The notes under the pieces: model-generated | Seen by the model: the letters and a program-made list of their open reading frames with translations, nothing else | What the model was told of the DNA's origin: nothing | The model's database searches: none | Shown: positions 45,960 to 55,787 of the stretch, one piece after another | Layout: each line of letters starts with the position of its first letter | How positions within the stretch are numbered: position 1 is the first letter of the stretch | Assembly (NCBI RefSeq): GCF_000702945.1 | Contig: NZ_JNLE01000003.1 | Coordinates: 477,501-541,500, forward strand | DNA: 64,000 nucleotides | From: Clostridium sp. KNHs205 | GTDB lineage: Bacteria > Bacillota > Clostridia > Lachnospirales > Lachnospiraceae | Reading direction: 5' to 3' | Made by a program: the position numbers and the translations under genes

Positions 45960-47711
45960 ATGAAATTAGAAGCAGTTTACCATAGAACCTCAGATAATTA
46001 CAGCTATCCGTTAAATGAAGAGGATCTTATTATTAATTTAAAAACAGGTCATGATATTGAGAGAGTTTATATCTATTACGGCGATCCCTTTGAAAATGGA
46101 ATTCTCGGAGGAAACTGGAAGTGGAGCGGCGTAGAGGAAGAACTCATATATAAGAAAAATTTAACCCGCCACATTTGGTGGACCACAACAGTAAAGCCAC
46201 AGTATAAAAGATGCAAATATTATTTCAAATTAGTCAGCGGCAGCCAATCTATCTACTATTTTGAAGATGGATTTTATACGGAAAATGAGATGAATCACCA
46301 GGGAAAAAGCCTGTCATACTTTACATTTCCATGGATGAATGCAATTGACATTAACACTACGCCTGACTGGGTAAATAACACAGTATGGTATCAGATATTC
46401 CCTGAGCGTTTTTGCAATGGGGATACAGGCAACGATCCGGAAGGTACAAAACCCTGGGGTTTTCACAGGGTCACCAATGAAGAGTTCTATGGCGGTGATT
46501 TACAGGGAATCATTGATCGTCTGGATTATTTGCAGGATTTAGGAATCAACGGAATATATCTAACCCCCATTTTTGAGGCAGGAAGCAGTCATAAGTACGA
46601 CACAACAGATTATAGGAAGATCGATCCTCATTTTGGCGATGAAAAGGTATTAAAAAACCTTGTTGATAAGGCCCATGAAAAGGGAATCCGCATTATGCTG
46701 GATGGTGTATTTAACCATTGCGGTAAAAGCTTCGTACCATGGCTTGATGTATTAGAACATGGTCCTGAATCGAAATATTATAACTGGTTTATGATTAACA
46801 AATGGCCTTTTGATAAAGGCTTGCATAACACAAAGGACGGCTCCTTTTATTCCTTTGCGTTTACGCCCCGGATGCCTAAATTGAATACCAATAACCCAGA
46901 GGTTAATAAATATCTGCTGGATATCGTGGAATACTGGGTGAAAAATTACGATATAGACGGCTTAAGGCTTGATGTGGCCAATGAAGTGTCCCATAGATTT
47001 TGTAAGGAGCTAAGAAGTCTGACCAAAGCTATAAAACCGGATTTTTATTTATTAGGTGAGATTTGGCATGATGCCATGACCTGGCTTACAGGGGATGAAT
47101 TTGATGCAGTTATGAATTACCCCCTTGCTACTTCCATAACAGATTTTTGGCTGTATCCTGAAAAAACCAGCTATGATTTTGAATGCAGCATCAATCATAA
47201 TTTCACAATGTATATGCAGCAGACCAATAATGTTTTATTTAACTTATTAGATTCCCATGATACGAACCGTTTAATTGATAAAGTAAAGGATATCGACATC
47301 TTTTATCAGCAATTGGCGTTGTTATTTACCATGCCCGGCAGCCCGTGTATCTATTATGGGACAGAATTTGCAATGGAGGGCAGTTATGATCCTGATTGCA
47401 GAAGATGCATGCCTTGGGAAGAAATAGCTGCGGGATTGTTTGCGGAAAAAATTCAAAAAACAAAATCACTGATCAGTTTAAGAAAATCAAATAATGCTTT
47501 TAAAAGTAAACATTTTCATTTTATAGAAGATAAGAAGGATAAAAGAATTATACATTTTATAAAAACAGATGAGGATCACAAACAGGTGGAAGTGATTTTA
47601 AACTGCTCGGAGCAGGAACATAAAATTGAAAGAAAAGGTAATGAATTATTTAGTCTGCTGGCAGTAGATACTATATTAAAACCGAAAGGTGTTTATATAC
47701 AGCAAATATAA
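45960..47711 (+). CDS. GH13 neopullulanase/cyclomaltodextrinase-type alpha-glycosidase
   Basis: 583-aa enzyme without a signal peptide, so cytosolic. An N-terminal CBM34-like beta domain (about 1-115) precedes the (beta/alpha)8 barrel, the layout of GH13_20 neopullulanases, maltogenic amylases and cyclomaltodextrinases. The barrel has DGVFNHCG (region I), DGLRLDVANE (nucleophile D338), LGEIWHD (acid E367) and LLDSHDT (D434). It hydrolyses imported maltodextrins or cyclodextrins; exact preference is not predictable. First gene of the plus-strand run neopullulanase, malQ, glgP, preceded by the LacI operator. Confidence 0.92.
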   Translation: MKLEAVYHRTSDNYSYPLNEEDLIINLKTGHDIERVYIYYGDPFENGILGGNWKWSGVEEELIYKKNLTRHIWWTTTVKPQYKRCKYYFKLVSGSQSIYYFEDGFYTENEMNHQGKSLSYFTFPWMNAIDINTTPDWVNNTVWYQIFPERFCNGDTGNDPEGTKPWGFHRVTNEEFYGGDLQGIIDRLDYLQDLGINGIYLTPIFEAGSSHKYDTTDYRKIDPHFGDEKVLKNLVDKAHEKGIRIMLDGVFNHCGKSFVPWLDVLEHGPESKYYNWFMINKWPFDKGLHNTKDGSFYSFAFTPRMPKLNTNNPEVNKYLLDIVEYWVKNYDIDGLRLDVANEVSHRFCKELRSLTKAIKPDFYLLGEIWHDAMTWLTGDEFDAVMNYPLATSITDFWLYPEKTSYDFECSINHNFTMYMQQTNNVLFNLLDSHDTNRLIDKVKDIDIFYQQLALLFTMPGSPCIYYGTEFAMEGSYDPDCRRCMPWEEIAAGLFAEKIQKTKSLISLRKSNNAFKSKHFHFIEDKKDKRIIHFIKTDEDHKQVEVILNCSEQEHKIERKGNELFSLLAVDTILKPKGVYIQQI

Positions 47712-47756
47712 AATTGACATACTCATCAGCGAGCTATTTTAAGGAGAATAAGTGTT

Positions 47757-49208
47757 ATGAGAGAAGCGGGAATACTATTACCCATATCATCACTGCCGTC
47801 GAGTCATGGAATCGGTGATTTGGGGCAATATAGTTATGAATTGATTGATTTATTAAAACAGGCAGGGTTTCGCATATGGCAGATATTACCACTGAATCCT
47901 TTGGGTTATGGGAACTCACCTTACCAGCCATACTCTTCCTTTGCAGGTGATGAGATTTATATAAGTCTGGAGGAACTCTTCCGTGAAGGTCTGCTCAAGA
48001 AAAAAGCACCGAAGTTCGGGCAGAAAGCACAGACAGTTGATTATGAAAAAGTAAGAAGCTTTAAGGAAATCTACCTGAAACAGGCCTTTTTAAATTTCAT
48101 TCCGGATGAGGACTATAAAATCTTTGCGGAACAGCCCTGGGTTTATTTATTTGGAGTCTTCCTTACCTTAAAAAAGAAAAATGATCTGAAATGCTGGAAC
48201 GAATGGGATACGGAGCAAAAAGAATGGATAAAAACAAAGGAATTTGATGTTTCTGTCTATGAGGAAGATATCCGCTATGAAATGTTCGTACAGTACCAAT
48301 TCTATAAACAGTGGATGAAAGTAAAGGCTTATGCAAATGAAAACGGCATCAGAATTATGGGTGATATTCCTTTTTATGTGGGAATAGACTCCCTGGATGT
48401 TTGGGCAAACCAGGAATGCTTTTTGCTGGGGGCAGATGGAAAGCCTTCATTTATCGCTGGTGTTCCGCCGGATTATTTCAGTGCCACAGGTCAAAGGTGG
48501 GGTAATCCAATCTATGACTGGGAGTATTTAAAAGAACAAAACTTTGAGTTTTGGTTAGATAGAATTGATTATAACAGTAAATTATTTGATATTATCCGAA
48601 TTGATCATTTCCGTGCCTTTGACACCTATTGGAAAATCCCTTCCTCCTGTGAAACTGCCGTAGAAGGTGAGTGGTTAGAGGCTCCGGGATATGATGTGTT
48701 TAACCTTATTGCTAAAAAATACCCCCAGGTTGAAATTATTGCCGAGGATTTAGGTGATTTAAGAGAAGAAGTTCACGTCTTAAAAAATCATTTTGGGTTA
48801 AAGGGTATGAAGATTGTTCAGTTTACCTTTGACCCCAAGGAAAATAACAATAATTTCGAAGATGTGAAGAACATGGTTATTTATACAGGAAGCCATGATA
48901 ATCAAACCATGAAAGGCTGGTATTTATCCCAGGATAAAAAAACCCAGTATGCTATTAGAAAAGCCTTGAAAAAGACAGGATATGAAGACCGGGTTATTTC
49001 TAAAAGATTTGTAAAGCTGACCCTTGACAGTATTGCAGACATGGCAATCTTACCAGTTCAGGATTTAATAAACCTGGGTGATGAAGCAAGAATTAATACA
49101 CCGGGAACCTTAGGTTCACCAAACTGGGAATGGAAATTAAACAGTTTTAAAAGCCTTAAGAAAGAAATCAGCAGCTTAAAGGAATTAATACAGGCAAGTA
49201 ACAGATAG
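47757..49208 (+). CDS. malQ: 4-alpha-glucanotransferase (GH77, MalQ)
   Basis: 483-aa cytosolic amylomaltase that disproportionates maltodextrins, releasing glucose and making longer chains for phosphorylase. Signatures are [18 protein letters not shown] at the start, [45 protein letters not shown] (nucleophile Asp), IIAEDLGDL (acid/base Glu) and [19 protein letters not shown] lies 10 nt before the ATG. It is 45 bp after the GH13 gene and 35 bp before glgP, so the three are one operon. Confidence 0.96.
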   Translation: MREAGILLPISSLPSSHGIGDLGQYSYELIDLLKQAGFRIWQILPLNPLGYGNSPYQPYSSFAGDEIYISLEELFREGLLKKKAPKFGQKAQTVDYEKVRSFKEIYLKQAFLNFIPDEDYKIFAEQPWVYLFGVFLTLKKKNDLKCWNEWDTEQKEWIKTKEFDVSVYEEDIRYEMFVQYQFYKQWMKVKAYANENGIRIMGDIPFYVGIDSLDVWANQECFLLGADGKPSFIAGVPPDYFSATGQRWGNPIYDWEYLKEQNFEFWLDRIDYNSKLFDIIRIDHFRAFDTYWKIPSSCETAVEGEWLEAPGYDVFNLIAKKYPQVEIIAEDLGDLREEVHVLKNHFGLKGMKIVQFTFDPKENNNNFEDVKNMVIYTGSHDNQTMKGWYLSQDKKTQYAIRKALKKTGYEDRVISKRFVKLTLDSIADMAILPVQDLINLGDEARINTPGTLGSPNWEWKLNSFKSLKKEISSLKELIQASNR

Positions 49209-49243
49209 ACAGTAACAGAAAGCGGCGCAAGGAAGGAGTTAGA

Positions 49244-51493
49244 ATGTTAGAAAAGATATTACAGAAAAGTTATGGCAAATCCATAGCAGAATGCAGCAAT
49301 GAAGAAATATATTTCGGCCTATTAGAAATGTCAAAAGAAATGGCAAAAGAGAAATACACAGAGAAGGGCAAGAAGAAAATCTATTACATTTCAGCTGAAT
49401 TTTTAATAGGTAAGTTATTATCCAATAATCTTATCAACTTAGGTATTTATGATGAAATCAGAGAATTATTAAAAGAGAATGGGAAATCCATAACAGAGGT
49501 GGAGAGTGTAGAACTGGAACCCTCCCTTGGAAATGGCGGACTTGGAAGATTGGCAGCATGTTTCATGGATTCCATTGCATCACTTGGACTTAACGGAGCA
49601 GGTATTGGATTAAATTATCATTTTGGCCTATTTAGACAGGTGTTTGAGGAAAATCTTCAAAAAGAAGAAAAGAATCCCTGGATAACAAATGACAGCTGGC
49701 TTGTAAAAAGTGATAAATCCTATACCGTACAGTTTAAGGATCTAACCGTAAAATCAAAGCTCTATGATATTGCAGTTACAGGATATGATAATCGCACGAA
49801 CTGGCTTCATTTATTTGATATCGAGACAATTGATGAGTCTATTGTTAAGAGTGGTATTTCTTTTGAAAAAGAGGATATTGCCAAAAACCTTACCTTGTTC
49901 CTATACCCCGATGACAGTGATGAAAAGGGTGAGCTCTTAAGAATTTATCAGCAATACTTCATGGTAAGTAACGCAGCACAGATGATTTTGGAGGAGTGTG
50001 AGAAGAAGGGCAGTAATCTATATGACCTCTATGATTATGCAGTGATTCAGATTAATGATACACATCCTACAATGGTAATACCTGAGTTAATCCGTTTAAT
50101 GGTATTAAGAGGTATTGATATGGATGAGGCAATTGAAATTGTATCTAAGACCTGCGCATATACAAATCACACCATCTTATCCGAAGCTTTAGAGAAATGG
50201 CCCATCAAATATTTAAAGAAAGTAGTTCCTCAGTTACTGCCAATTATAGAAGTTCTGGATAACAAGGTCAGAAGAAAATTTGAGGATCCCTCTGTTGCTA
50301 TCATTGATAAAGATGACAGAGTCCATATGGCTCATATTGATATCCATTACGGATTCAGTGTAAATGGAGTTGCGGCCCTTCATACAGAGATCTTAAAGCA
50401 GAATGAGTTAAATAACTTTTATAGGATTTATCCTGAAAAGTTCAACAATAAAACCAATGGTATTACCTTCCGCAGATGGCTGATGCACTGTAATTATCCC
50501 CTTACAAAATATTTAACCGAGGTTATCGGTGATGGATTTAAAAGGGACGCGGATCAGTTAGAGAAACTTTTAGCCTTGAAAGAAGACAGCAAGGTACAGG
50601 CAACTTTATTACATATCAAACATGAGAATAAAGTAGCCTTGAAAGAACATTTATTAAAAACGCAGGGTATCGAAATTAATGAAAATTCCATCTTCGATAT
50701 ACAGATCAAGCGTTTACACGAGTATAAGAGACAACAGATGAATGCTTTATATATCATTCATAAATACCTTGAAATCAAGAAGGGCATACTACCTGTAACT
50801 CCAATTACACTGATATTCGGAGCCAAGGCAGCACCTGCTTATACCATAGCAAAAGACATTATCCACTTAATTCTATGTTTACAGGAATTAATTAATAATG
50901 ATAAAGATGTCAGCCCTTATCTGAAGGTAGTTATGGTTGAAAATTATAATGTAACCTTAGCTGAAAAATTGATTCCTGCATGTGATATATCAGAGCAGAT
51001 ATCTTTAGCTTCCAAAGAGGCCAGCGGTACCGGTAATATGAAATTCATGTTAAACGGTGCAATAACACTGGGTACAATGGATGGTGCAAATGTTGAAATC
51101 GCTGAGCTTGTAGGGGAAGACAATATCTATATCTTTGGTGAATCCAGTGAGGAAGTAATCGCTCATTATGAAAACAGAGATTATATCTCCAAAGATTATT
51201 ATGAAGCAGACGAAGAAATTCAGGAGATGGTTGACTTTATCGTAAGCAATACCTTGATAAAAATCGGTAAAAAAGAAAATCTGGAACGTTTGTACAAGGA
51301 AATTCTTAATAAAGACTGGTTCATGACTCTGCTAGACATTAAAGAGTATATAGCAAAAAAAGAAGAGATTATAGCTGATTACGAAGACAGAGAGAAGTGG
51401 GCAAAAATGATGATTGAAAACATCGGCAAGGCCGGATATTTCTCCTCTGACAGAACCATAGCAGAGTACAATGAAGATATATGGAAGGTATAA
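49244..51493 (+). CDS. glgP: Maltodextrin/glycogen phosphorylase (GT35)
   Basis: 749-aa PLP enzyme that phosphorolyses alpha-1,4-glucans to glucose-1-phosphate. The PLP lysine is K600 in [14 protein letters not shown], followed by [10 protein letters not shown]. Others are [19 protein letters not shown] near 85-103, [11 protein letters not shown], and [16 protein letters not shown]. It is shorter than the ~800-850-aa glycogen phosphorylases, as other clostridial enzymes are. Its position next to malQ and before a maltose-type binding protein supports maltodextrin use. GGAG precedes the ATG. Confidence 0.96.
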   Translation: MLEKILQKSYGKSIAECSNEEIYFGLLEMSKEMAKEKYTEKGKKKIYYISAEFLIGKLLSNNLINLGIYDEIRELLKENGKSITEVESVELEPSLGNGGLGRLAACFMDSIASLGLNGAGIGLNYHFGLFRQVFEENLQKEEKNPWITNDSWLVKSDKSYTVQFKDLTVKSKLYDIAVTGYDNRTNWLHLFDIETIDESIVKSGISFEKEDIAKNLTLFLYPDDSDEKGELLRIYQQYFMVSNAAQMILEECEKKGSNLYDLYDYAVIQINDTHPTMVIPELIRLMVLRGIDMDEAIEIVSKTCAYTNHTILSEALEKWPIKYLKKVVPQLLPIIEVLDNKVRRKFEDPSVAIIDKDDRVHMAHIDIHYGFSVNGVAALHTEILKQNELNNFYRIYPEKFNNKTNGITFRRWLMHCNYPLTKYLTEVIGDGFKRDADQLEKLLALKEDSKVQATLLHIKHENKVALKEHLLKTQGIEINENSIFDIQIKRLHEYKRQQMNALYIIHKYLEIKKGILPVTPITLIFGAKAAPAYTIAKDIIHLILCLQELINNDKDVSPYLKVVMVENYNVTLAEKLIPACDISEQISLASKEASGTGNMKFMLNGAITLGTMDGANVEIAELVGEDNIYIFGESSEEVIAHYENRDYISKDYYEADEEIQEMVDFIVSNTLIKIGKKENLERLYKEILNKDWFMTLLDIKEYIAKKEEIIADYEDREKWAKMMIENIGKAGYFSSDRTIAEYNEDIWKV

Positions 51494-51515
51494 AATTTTT
51501 ATTCAAAGCGAAATA

Positions 51516-51592
51516 AAATGTCAGGACATTTTATGGTAAGCAATGATATCCAGGGCATTTTATGATAGAAACTAATATGACGAGAGTCATAT
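51516..51592 (+). promoter_or_regulatory. Two small palindromes before the binding-protein gene
   Basis: AAAATGTC and GACATTTT (51516-51533) form one near-continuous palindrome, and ATATGAC-GAGA-GTCATAT (51575-51592) forms another with perfect 7-bp arms. CATTTTATG recurs twice between them. They could be operators or mRNA stems separating glgP from the transporter genes. No consensus promoter was found here. Confidence 0.45.
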
Positions 51593-51624
51593 CAATTTAT
51601 CAAATTTTAAGGAGAGGTAGATTT

Positions 51625-52914
51625 ATGAAAAAGAAACTATTTGCATTACTATTGGCAACCACATTAGTAGCATCCTTAGCTGGTTGTGGTAAAAAAACTG
51701 AAACACCTACAAATCCAGGAACAGAAGCGACTAACACTCCTACTGCTACAGAAGCTCCTGCAGAAGTAGAAGATGTTACTTTGAAAGTATGGGCACCTGA
51801 AAATCAGATTAAAGATGGAACAATGGATTCCATGACAAAATCCTTCCAGGCCTTACACCCGGAATGGAATATAACTTTCACTGTTGAAACACAGGGTGAA
51901 GATACTTTAAAGGATGAAATCCTGAAAGATGTTTCTGCGGCTGGTGATGTTTTCTTCTTCGCAAATGACCAGTTAAACGAATTAATCAATGCCGGTGCAA
52001 TTGCAAGACTTGGCGGTTCCACTGAAGAAATGGTTAAAACAACAATGTCTCAGGAAGTTGTAAATACAGTAACAAAAGATGACGCTATTTATGGTATTCC
52101 TTTTACACATAACACTTTCTTTATGTACTATGACAAATCTCTTTTAACAGCTGATGATATCAAATCTGTTGAAAGCATTATGGCGAAAGAAACAGCTGAT
52201 AACGTTTACAATTTCTGCTTTGATTCAGCAGGCGGCTGGAAATTAGGTGCCTGGTATTATGGAGCTGGTTTAACAATCTATGGTGAAAGCCAAACAGATT
52301 TTGCTGCCGGTGCTAACTGGAACAACGAAACTGGAGTAGCTGTTACTAATTACTTAATCGACTTAATCAACAATCCCAAAACTGCATTTGCTGATGATGT
52401 TTCTCTTTCAGAATTAACAGCAGACCACAGAATTGGTGCTTGGTTTGACGGTTCCTGGAACTTCAATTTATACAAAGATGCTTTAGGTGATGATTTAGGA
52501 GTAGCTGTTATTCCTACTTTTAATCCAGACGGAAAAGATTATCAGTTAAAAGGTTTCTATGGTTCAAAAGCAATCGGTGTTAACTCACAATCTGCTTTCC
52601 CTGCTGTAGCAGTAGCATTCGCAGCATACCTTGGAAGCGAAGAAATGCAGGTTCAGCGTTTTGAAGAAACAGGTCAGGTTCCTACCAACCTTAAAGCTGG
52701 TGAATCCGAAGCTGTTCAGGCAGATGAAGTAGCTAAGGTTATCGTTGAAGAAGCAAATACTGCATCTGTAATGCAGCCTACTTCCGCAGAATTCAGTTCC
52801 AGATACTGGGCAAATGCCGGAGCAATTGCAACTGAAATTAAAAGCGGTGATTTAAATAAAGACAATGTAAAAGAGAAATTAGATACATTTGTTGGTACTT
52901 TAGCTGTTGAATAA
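51625..52914 (+). CDS. Maltodextrin ABC transporter substrate-binding lipoprotein
   Basis: 429-aa MalE-type binding protein. The signal peptide ends in the lipobox LAGC (Cys near residue 22), followed by a Thr/Pro/Glu linker and the family-1 solute-binding fold (KVWAPENQIKDGTMDSM, GIPFTHNTFFMYYDKSLL, AAYLGSEEMQ). ATG at 51625 is preferred because AAGGAGAGG lies just upstream; an in-frame ATG 63 nt earlier would bury the signal peptide. MalF- and MalG-like genes follow. A strong hairpin at 52985-53037 behind it probably raises its level over the permeases. Confidence 0.94.
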   Translation: MKKKLFALLLATTLVASLAGCGKKTETPTNPGTEATNTPTATEAPAEVEDVTLKVWAPENQIKDGTMDSMTKSFQALHPEWNITFTVETQGEDTLKDEILKDVSAAGDVFFFANDQLNELINAGAIARLGGSTEEMVKTTMSQEVVNTVTKDDAIYGIPFTHNTFFMYYDKSLLTADDIKSVESIMAKETADNVYNFCFDSAGGWKLGAWYYGAGLTIYGESQTDFAAGANWNNETGVAVTNYLIDLINNPKTAFADDVSLSELTADHRIGAWFDGSWNFNLYKDALGDDLGVAVIPTFNPDGKDYQLKGFYGSKAIGVNSQSAFPAVAVAFAAYLGSEEMQVQRFEETGQVPTNLKAGESEAVQADEVAKVIVEEANTASVMQPTSAEFSSRYWANAGAIATEIKSGDLNKDNVKEKLDTFVGTLAVE

Positions 52915-52984
52915 AAAAGTGGAAGTAATAACAAGCTTTTATTAAAATATTGTATAAAGAGTTAAGCTATTATACCTAATTAAT

Positions 52985-53037
52985 ATCTGGGCAACTTGTG
53001 AATAATTGGTCCCTATTCATATAACAGTTGCCCGGAT
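52985..53037 (+). terminator. Intercistronic hairpin after the binding-protein gene
   Basis: ATCTGGGCAACT (52985-52996) pairs with AGTTGCCCGGAT (53026-53037) with one G-U, and inner GAATA/TATTC extends it. Only a weak T-tail follows, so partial termination or 3' mRNA protection is likely. The gap 52915-53367 also holds the inverted repeat at 53150-53297 and an 11-bp pair ATCAAAAGCCA/TGGCTTTTGAT (53049-53059, 53129-53139). Confidence 0.65.
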
Positions 53038-53149
53038 AAGTTTAGAGTATCAAAAGCCAGTTTACTATTAAGAATAGATATTCGCAGTACATAATAGGAG
53101 CTGACATAACTATAATTAATTTTTAAGATGGCTTTTGATGCCCTAAACC

Positions 53150-53297
53150 TGGTACTGCCTTGCATAAATTTCACTTAATACGGCACTGGCTGTTAACCTG
53201 ATTTTGTGTTATCGGCAATGAGTACACCTCATTGCTCATTTGTCTCAGCGAAACATCAGGCACTGTTAATAAGTGGAGTTTATGGAAGGCAGTACAC
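53150..53297. repeat. Palindromic element inside the maltodextrin transporter operon
   Basis: Roughly 30-bp imperfect terminal inverted repeats (GGTACTGCCTTGCATAAATT at the left; the complementary strand of TTTATGGAAGGCAGTAC at the right) match at about 25 of 30 positions. CCTGAT and ATCAGG are further in. The centre contains a perfect hairpin GCAATGAG/CTCATTGC (53215-53222, 53228-53235). It has no coding capacity, and resembles a MITE or a decayed insertion. Confidence 0.65.
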
Positions 53298-53367
53298 GAA
53301 ATTAATTTTTGGGGAGGCTGTTAAAAACAGTTCTCCTTCTATCTATCTTAAGAAAAGGAGTTGGATT

Positions 53368-54762
53368 ATGGCACACAAAAAGCAAAAAAAGTCAAAGATC
53401 TACGCACCCTTACGTGATGTCGGTTTTGGAACTGCTTTTACAAAAGGAAATGGAATTACGAAACTATCTGCACTTATCTTCGGTTTAGGTAATCTTCTTC
53501 ATAAGCAGATTATACGCGGCTTAATTATGTTAGCCTTTGAACTTGCTTATATTTATTACATGGTAACCTTTGGTTTGAATTCCATCAGAGATTTTATTAC
53601 ATTAGGAACCAGAGTACAGGAAGAGGTCTTTAATGAAACGAAGCAGGTTTATGAATATGTAACCGGTGATAATTCCATGTTATGCCTATTATATGGTGTT
53701 GTAACCATATTTCTGACTCTTGGGTTTATTCTGTTTTTAGTCACTTCCGTAAAAAGTGCTTATATTACGCAGAAAAAGGTGGAAGCAGGCAAACCCGTTC
53801 CAAAGTTTAAAGATGATCTGAGTTCACTTTTAGAACAGAACCTGCACAAAACCTTATTATTTATACCAGTGACAGGTATTCTATGTTTTACAATTGTTCC
53901 AATCGTATTCATGATCTTAATAGCCTTTACGAACTATGACAGGAATCACCAGACACCCGGTAATTTATTTGACTGGGTAGGCTTCGACAACTTTATATCT
54001 ATGTTTTCCGGAAACGGCGTGCTGGCAAATACATTCTGGCCGGTACTTGGCTGGACAATTGTATGGGCAATTTTTGCTACCTTTACCTGTTACATTTTAG
54101 GTATGCTGTTAGCAATCGTCATTAACCGCGAAGGTACAAGATTTAAAGGCTTTTGGAGATTTTTATTTGTATTATCAGTTGCAGTTCCTCAATTCGTATC
54201 CTTACTTACCATGAGAACAATCTTTAACACCAATGGTGCAGTAAATGCGATCCTTCGTGATGTTGGAATAATTGGTGCAAGCCAGTCTGTACCATTTTTT
54301 ACAGACCCGACAATAGCTAAGATTACAATCATATGTATTAATATCTGGATTGGTGTTCCTTTTACCATGCTGACTACTACCGGTATTTTACAGAACATAC
54401 CCAAAGATTTATATGAAGCCGCAAAAGTAGATGGTGCCAATGCATTTGTTACTTATTTTAAAATAACCATGCCATATATGTTATTTGTAACCACACCGAC
54501 CCTGATTACATCCTTTGTTGGTAATATTAATAACTTTAATGTTATTTTCTTATTATCTGGTGGTGGTCCTGAATCCCTGGAATATTATTATGCGGGAAAA
54601 ACAGATCTGTTAGTTACCTGGTTATACAAATTAACCATGACAAACAAAGACTACAATTTAGGTGCCGTAATAGGTATTATTGTGTTTATCATACTCGCAA
54701 CATTATCCTTGTTAACCTACCGAAAAACAGGATCTTACAAAGATGAGGAGACTTTCCAATAA
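53368..54762 (+). CDS. Maltodextrin ABC transporter permease (MalF-like)
   Basis: 464-aa permease, long for the family because two extra N-terminal helices (near 47-65 and 108-130) precede the usual six, as in MalF. The EAA loop reads DLYEAAKVDGANAFVTYFKITMP. ATG at 53368 is chosen because AAAAGGAG lies 8 nt upstream; a longer frame to 53206 runs into the palindromic element. Its stop overlaps the start of the MalG-like gene by one base (TAATG). No ATPase gene occurs in the locus. Confidence 0.93.
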   Translation: MAHKKQKKSKIYAPLRDVGFGTAFTKGNGITKLSALIFGLGNLLHKQIIRGLIMLAFELAYIYYMVTFGLNSIRDFITLGTRVQEEVFNETKQVYEYVTGDNSMLCLLYGVVTIFLTLGFILFLVTSVKSAYITQKKVEAGKPVPKFKDDLSSLLEQNLHKTLLFIPVTGILCFTIVPIVFMILIAFTNYDRNHQTPGNLFDWVGFDNFISMFSGNGVLANTFWPVLGWTIVWAIFATFTCYILGMLLAIVINREGTRFKGFWRFLFVLSVAVPQFVSLLTMRTIFNTNGAVNAILRDVGIIGASQSVPFFTDPTIAKITIICINIWIGVPFTMLTTTGILQNIPKDLYEAAKVDGANAFVTYFKITMPYMLFVTTPTLITSFVGNINNFNVIFLLSGGGPESLEYYYAGKTDLLVTWLYKLTMTNKDYNLGAVIGIIVFIILATLSLLTYRKTGSYKDEETFQ

Positions 54763-55637
54763 TGAAAAAACAAAACACTTCTTCTATGAGAGTTAGAAAA
54801 TTTATTACTAATTCCTTTGTTCATGTGATGTTAGCTGTTCTTGGTTTCATATGGGTTTTACCTATATTTTTTGTAATACTGACTTCCTTTCGTGCAGAAG
54901 GCGGAAGTTATAAGAGTTACGTTTTGCCAAGAGGTTATACGCTGGATAATTATATAAAATTATTTGATGGTTCAACCAGTCTGACTTTCGCTAATTGGTT
55001 TTTTAATACACTTATTGTCGCTATTGCTACCTGCCTTCTATCAGCGTTCTTTGTTTTGAGTGTATCATATGTAATGTCCAGATTGAGATTTAAAATGCGT
55101 AAAAAGATGATAAATATTGCCATGATTCTGGGAATGTTTCCGGGCTTTATGTCCATGTACGCAATTTACTATATCTTAAAAGGCTTTGGTATGTTAGAGG
55201 CCGGACCACTAAAATTAGTGGCGCTGGTCATGGTTTATTCCGGCGGTGCCGGTCTGGGATTTCTGGTGGCGAAAGGTTTCTTTGACACCATACCTAAGAC
55301 GATTGATGAAGCGGCATTTATTGATGGTGCTACGAAATGGGATGTGTTCCGTAAAATTACGATTCCGTTATCAAAGCCTATTATCGTTATCACTTTATTA
55401 CAGTCCTTTATGTCTCCCTGGGTGGATTATATCTTCGCAAAGGTAATCCTTGGACAGGACAGAAAATATTATACAATAGCCATTGGATTATGGACTATGC
55501 TTGAGAAAGAATTTGTGGAATATTACTATACACAGTTCTTTGCTGGCTGTGTACTTATTTCTATACCAATTTCAATTCTTTTCTTAATCCTGCAGAGATT
55601 CTATGTTGAAGGAGTATCTGGTGCGGTAAAGGGTTAA
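54762..55637 (+). CDS. Maltodextrin ABC transporter permease (MalG-like)
   Basis: 291-aa permease with six membrane helices and the EAA loop KTIDEAAFIDGATKWDVFRKITIPLSKP. The start overlaps the MalF-like stop codon, showing translational coupling. It completes the membrane channel for dextrins made by the surface amylase encoded next. An intrinsic terminator follows at 55684-55722. The energising ATPase must come from elsewhere, probably a multi-use MsmK-type protein. Confidence 0.94.
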   Translation: MKKQNTSSMRVRKFITNSFVHVMLAVLGFIWVLPIFFVILTSFRAEGGSYKSYVLPRGYTLDNYIKLFDGSTSLTFANWFFNTLIVAIATCLLSAFFVLSVSYVMSRLRFKMRKKMINIAMILGMFPGFMSMYAIYYILKGFGMLEAGPLKLVALVMVYSGGAGLGFLVAKGFFDTIPKTIDEAAFIDGATKWDVFRKITIPLSKPIIVITLLQSFMSPWVDYIFAKVILGQDRKYYTIAIGLWTMLEKEFVEYYYTQFFAGCVLISIPISILFLILQRFYVEGVSGAVKG

Positions 55638-55683
55638 GGCAAGCTTTATCAAAGGGATGTTCAGTTCACTTTGAAATCTATAT

Positions 55684-55724
55684 AAAAGAAGTACTGGAAT
55701 CTTTCGTTTCAGTACTTCTTTTTA
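55684..55724 (+). terminator. Terminator after the transporter genes
   Basis: AAAAGAAGTACTGGAA (55684-55699) pairs with TTTCAGTACTTCTTTT (55707-55722), with one G-U pair, and a T-rich tail follows. Confidence 0.85.
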
Positions 55725-55787
55725 TATAAAATTTGATTGAAACGACAAAAGCTATAAATTATTGTCAGTTAAAGAGAGGGAGCCTGT

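Noticed and set aside
53206..53367. Extended N-terminus of the MalF-like permease
   Set aside because: The extra 54 codons read through the palindromic element and have no ribosome site; AAAAGGAG marks 53368 as the start.
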